NCBI GenBank assembly: GCA_958295665.1
Contig: OY282558.1
Location: 116,984,838-117,048,837, forward strand
Source of the DNA: Tipula vernalis
Lineage: Eukaryota; Arthropoda; Insecta; Diptera; Tipulidae
DNA length: 64,000 nt
Direction: 5' to 3'
Part shown: positions 63,939-64,000 of the stretch, in pieces
Layout of the letters: each line of letters starts with the position of its first letter
How positions within the stretch are numbered: position 1 is the stretch's first letter
Made by a program: the position numbers and the translations under genes
The notes under the pieces: generated by a model
Database searches by the model: none
What the model was told of the DNA's origin: nothing
What the model saw: only the letters and a program-made list of their open reading frames with translations

Positions 63939-64000
63939 ATGGTCCGATTACGATGGTTGATACCTCTATCAATAGGTTTCGGGACCTGTAATTGCTTTGA
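63939..64000 (+). repeat. Partial satellite unit at right edge
   Basis: The first 62 bases of a GGGACC-type unit, cut by the window end. The array continues to the right. Confidence 0.97.

Larger units (their letters stand above)
1..64000. repeat. 173-bp satellite DNA array, complete window
   Basis: The window consists only of tandem copies of a 173-bp unit, all in the same orientation. Unit starts (ATGGTCCG or a variant) can be followed without a gap from 51 to 63,939, giving 371 consecutive units, of which three are truncated; the net of all small indels I noted accounts exactly for the coordinates. There is no unique sequence, transposon, inversion or gene inside. Such arrays are known from centromeric and pericentromeric heterochromatin of eukaryotes, where the unit length often approximates one nucleosome repeat. 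Centromere function is inference only; the sequence family is not one I recognise. The array runs off both ends of the window. Confidence 0.99.

Noticed and set aside
51..63960. About two hundred open reading frames of roughly 64 codons, one per unit, starting at ATGGTCCG
   Set aside because: They restate the repeat. The frame shifts by two at each unit boundary and stops 22 bases into the next copy. Variants such as ATAGTCGG remove the start, many indels are not multiples of three, and substitutions show no preference for third codon positions by eye.
1..64000. CRISPR array
   Set aside because: The repeats are 173 bp and directly adjacent, without unique spacers, and there are no cas-like genes.
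1..64000. CENP-B box in the unit
   Set aside because: I compared TTTCGAGGCCTGTAATTG and neighbouring sequence on both strands with the NTTCGNNNNANNCGGGN pattern; only the TTCG core fits.
1..64000. Hammerhead ribozyme, as found in some satellite families
   Set aside because: No CTGANGA core followed by a GAAA element in a suitable arrangement is visible on either strand; CTGTGAC and GGCTGATACC are only superficial matches.
1..64000. Telomeric repeats or a subtelomere
   Set aside because: No tandem TTAGG, TTAGGG or similar short repeats occur; all sequence is the 173-bp unit.
1..64000. Transposon insertion, viral remnant, rDNA or tRNA gene inside the array
   Set aside because: Every base is accounted for by the unit register with small indels, so no foreign insertion is present.

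Overview
The whole 64 kb window is one uninterrupted tandem satellite DNA array. I found no protein-coding gene, RNA gene, transposon or non-repeat island. The repeat unit is 173 bp (reference copy 51-223), about 35% G+C, and every unit lies head-to-tail in the same orientation. Following the ATGGTCCG-type start of each unit by hand, I count 371 consecutive units from 51 to 63,938. Three of these are truncated (65, 65 and 105 bp), and partial units are cut by the two window ends, so the array continues on both sides. Summing the length of every unit, with all small insertions and deletions, reproduces the coordinates exactly, so no other sequence is hidden in the array.

Organism: a eukaryote. 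An array of this length with a nucleosome-sized unit is typical of centromeric or pericentromeric heterochromatin. I do not recognise the satellite family and cannot name the species. CpG is not depleted in the unit (5 CpG against about 5.2 expected from its C and G content). This fits lineages with little germline DNA methylation, such as many arthropods or nematodes, better than vertebrates, but it is weak evidence.

Layout: 1-4,850 is a very homogeneous domain in which adjacent units are nearly identical; it contains two copies of a 65-bp truncated unit. From 4,851 onward the units are more diverged and fall into subtypes, told apart by a five-allele site (GAGGCC, GGGGCC, GGGACC, GGAACC, GAGACC) and by indels. 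The subtypes form local higher-order repeats (HORs) of different sizes: a 7-8-unit repeat (4,851-8,655); four related blocks of 12-22 units (9,002-20,414); a 10- then 12-unit repeat (20,415-24,219); a 7-unit 1,213-bp module (24,566-26,991); two nearly identical 24-unit, 4,154-bp blocks (27,511-35,817); an 8-unit repeat (36,337-38,930); short 2-4-unit duplications (38.9-46 kb); a 3-unit 519-bp repeat (46,709-48,265); a second, unrelated 24-unit repeat that is also 4,154 bp (48,093-56,400); and a mosaic of earlier modules to the end. No single HOR period covers the window. The pattern looks like repeated unequal exchange and segmental duplication, with almost all junctions keeping the 173-bp register.

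Inside each unit there is a 70-bp A+T-rich half (about 21% G+C), a 103-bp half of about 44% G+C, and several short dyad symmetries. The many 64-codon open frames are a by-product of the repeat and I do not annotate them as genes. The results worth following are the HOR architecture, the homogeneity boundary near 4.7-4.85 kb, the recurring truncation and indel junctions, and the dyads.
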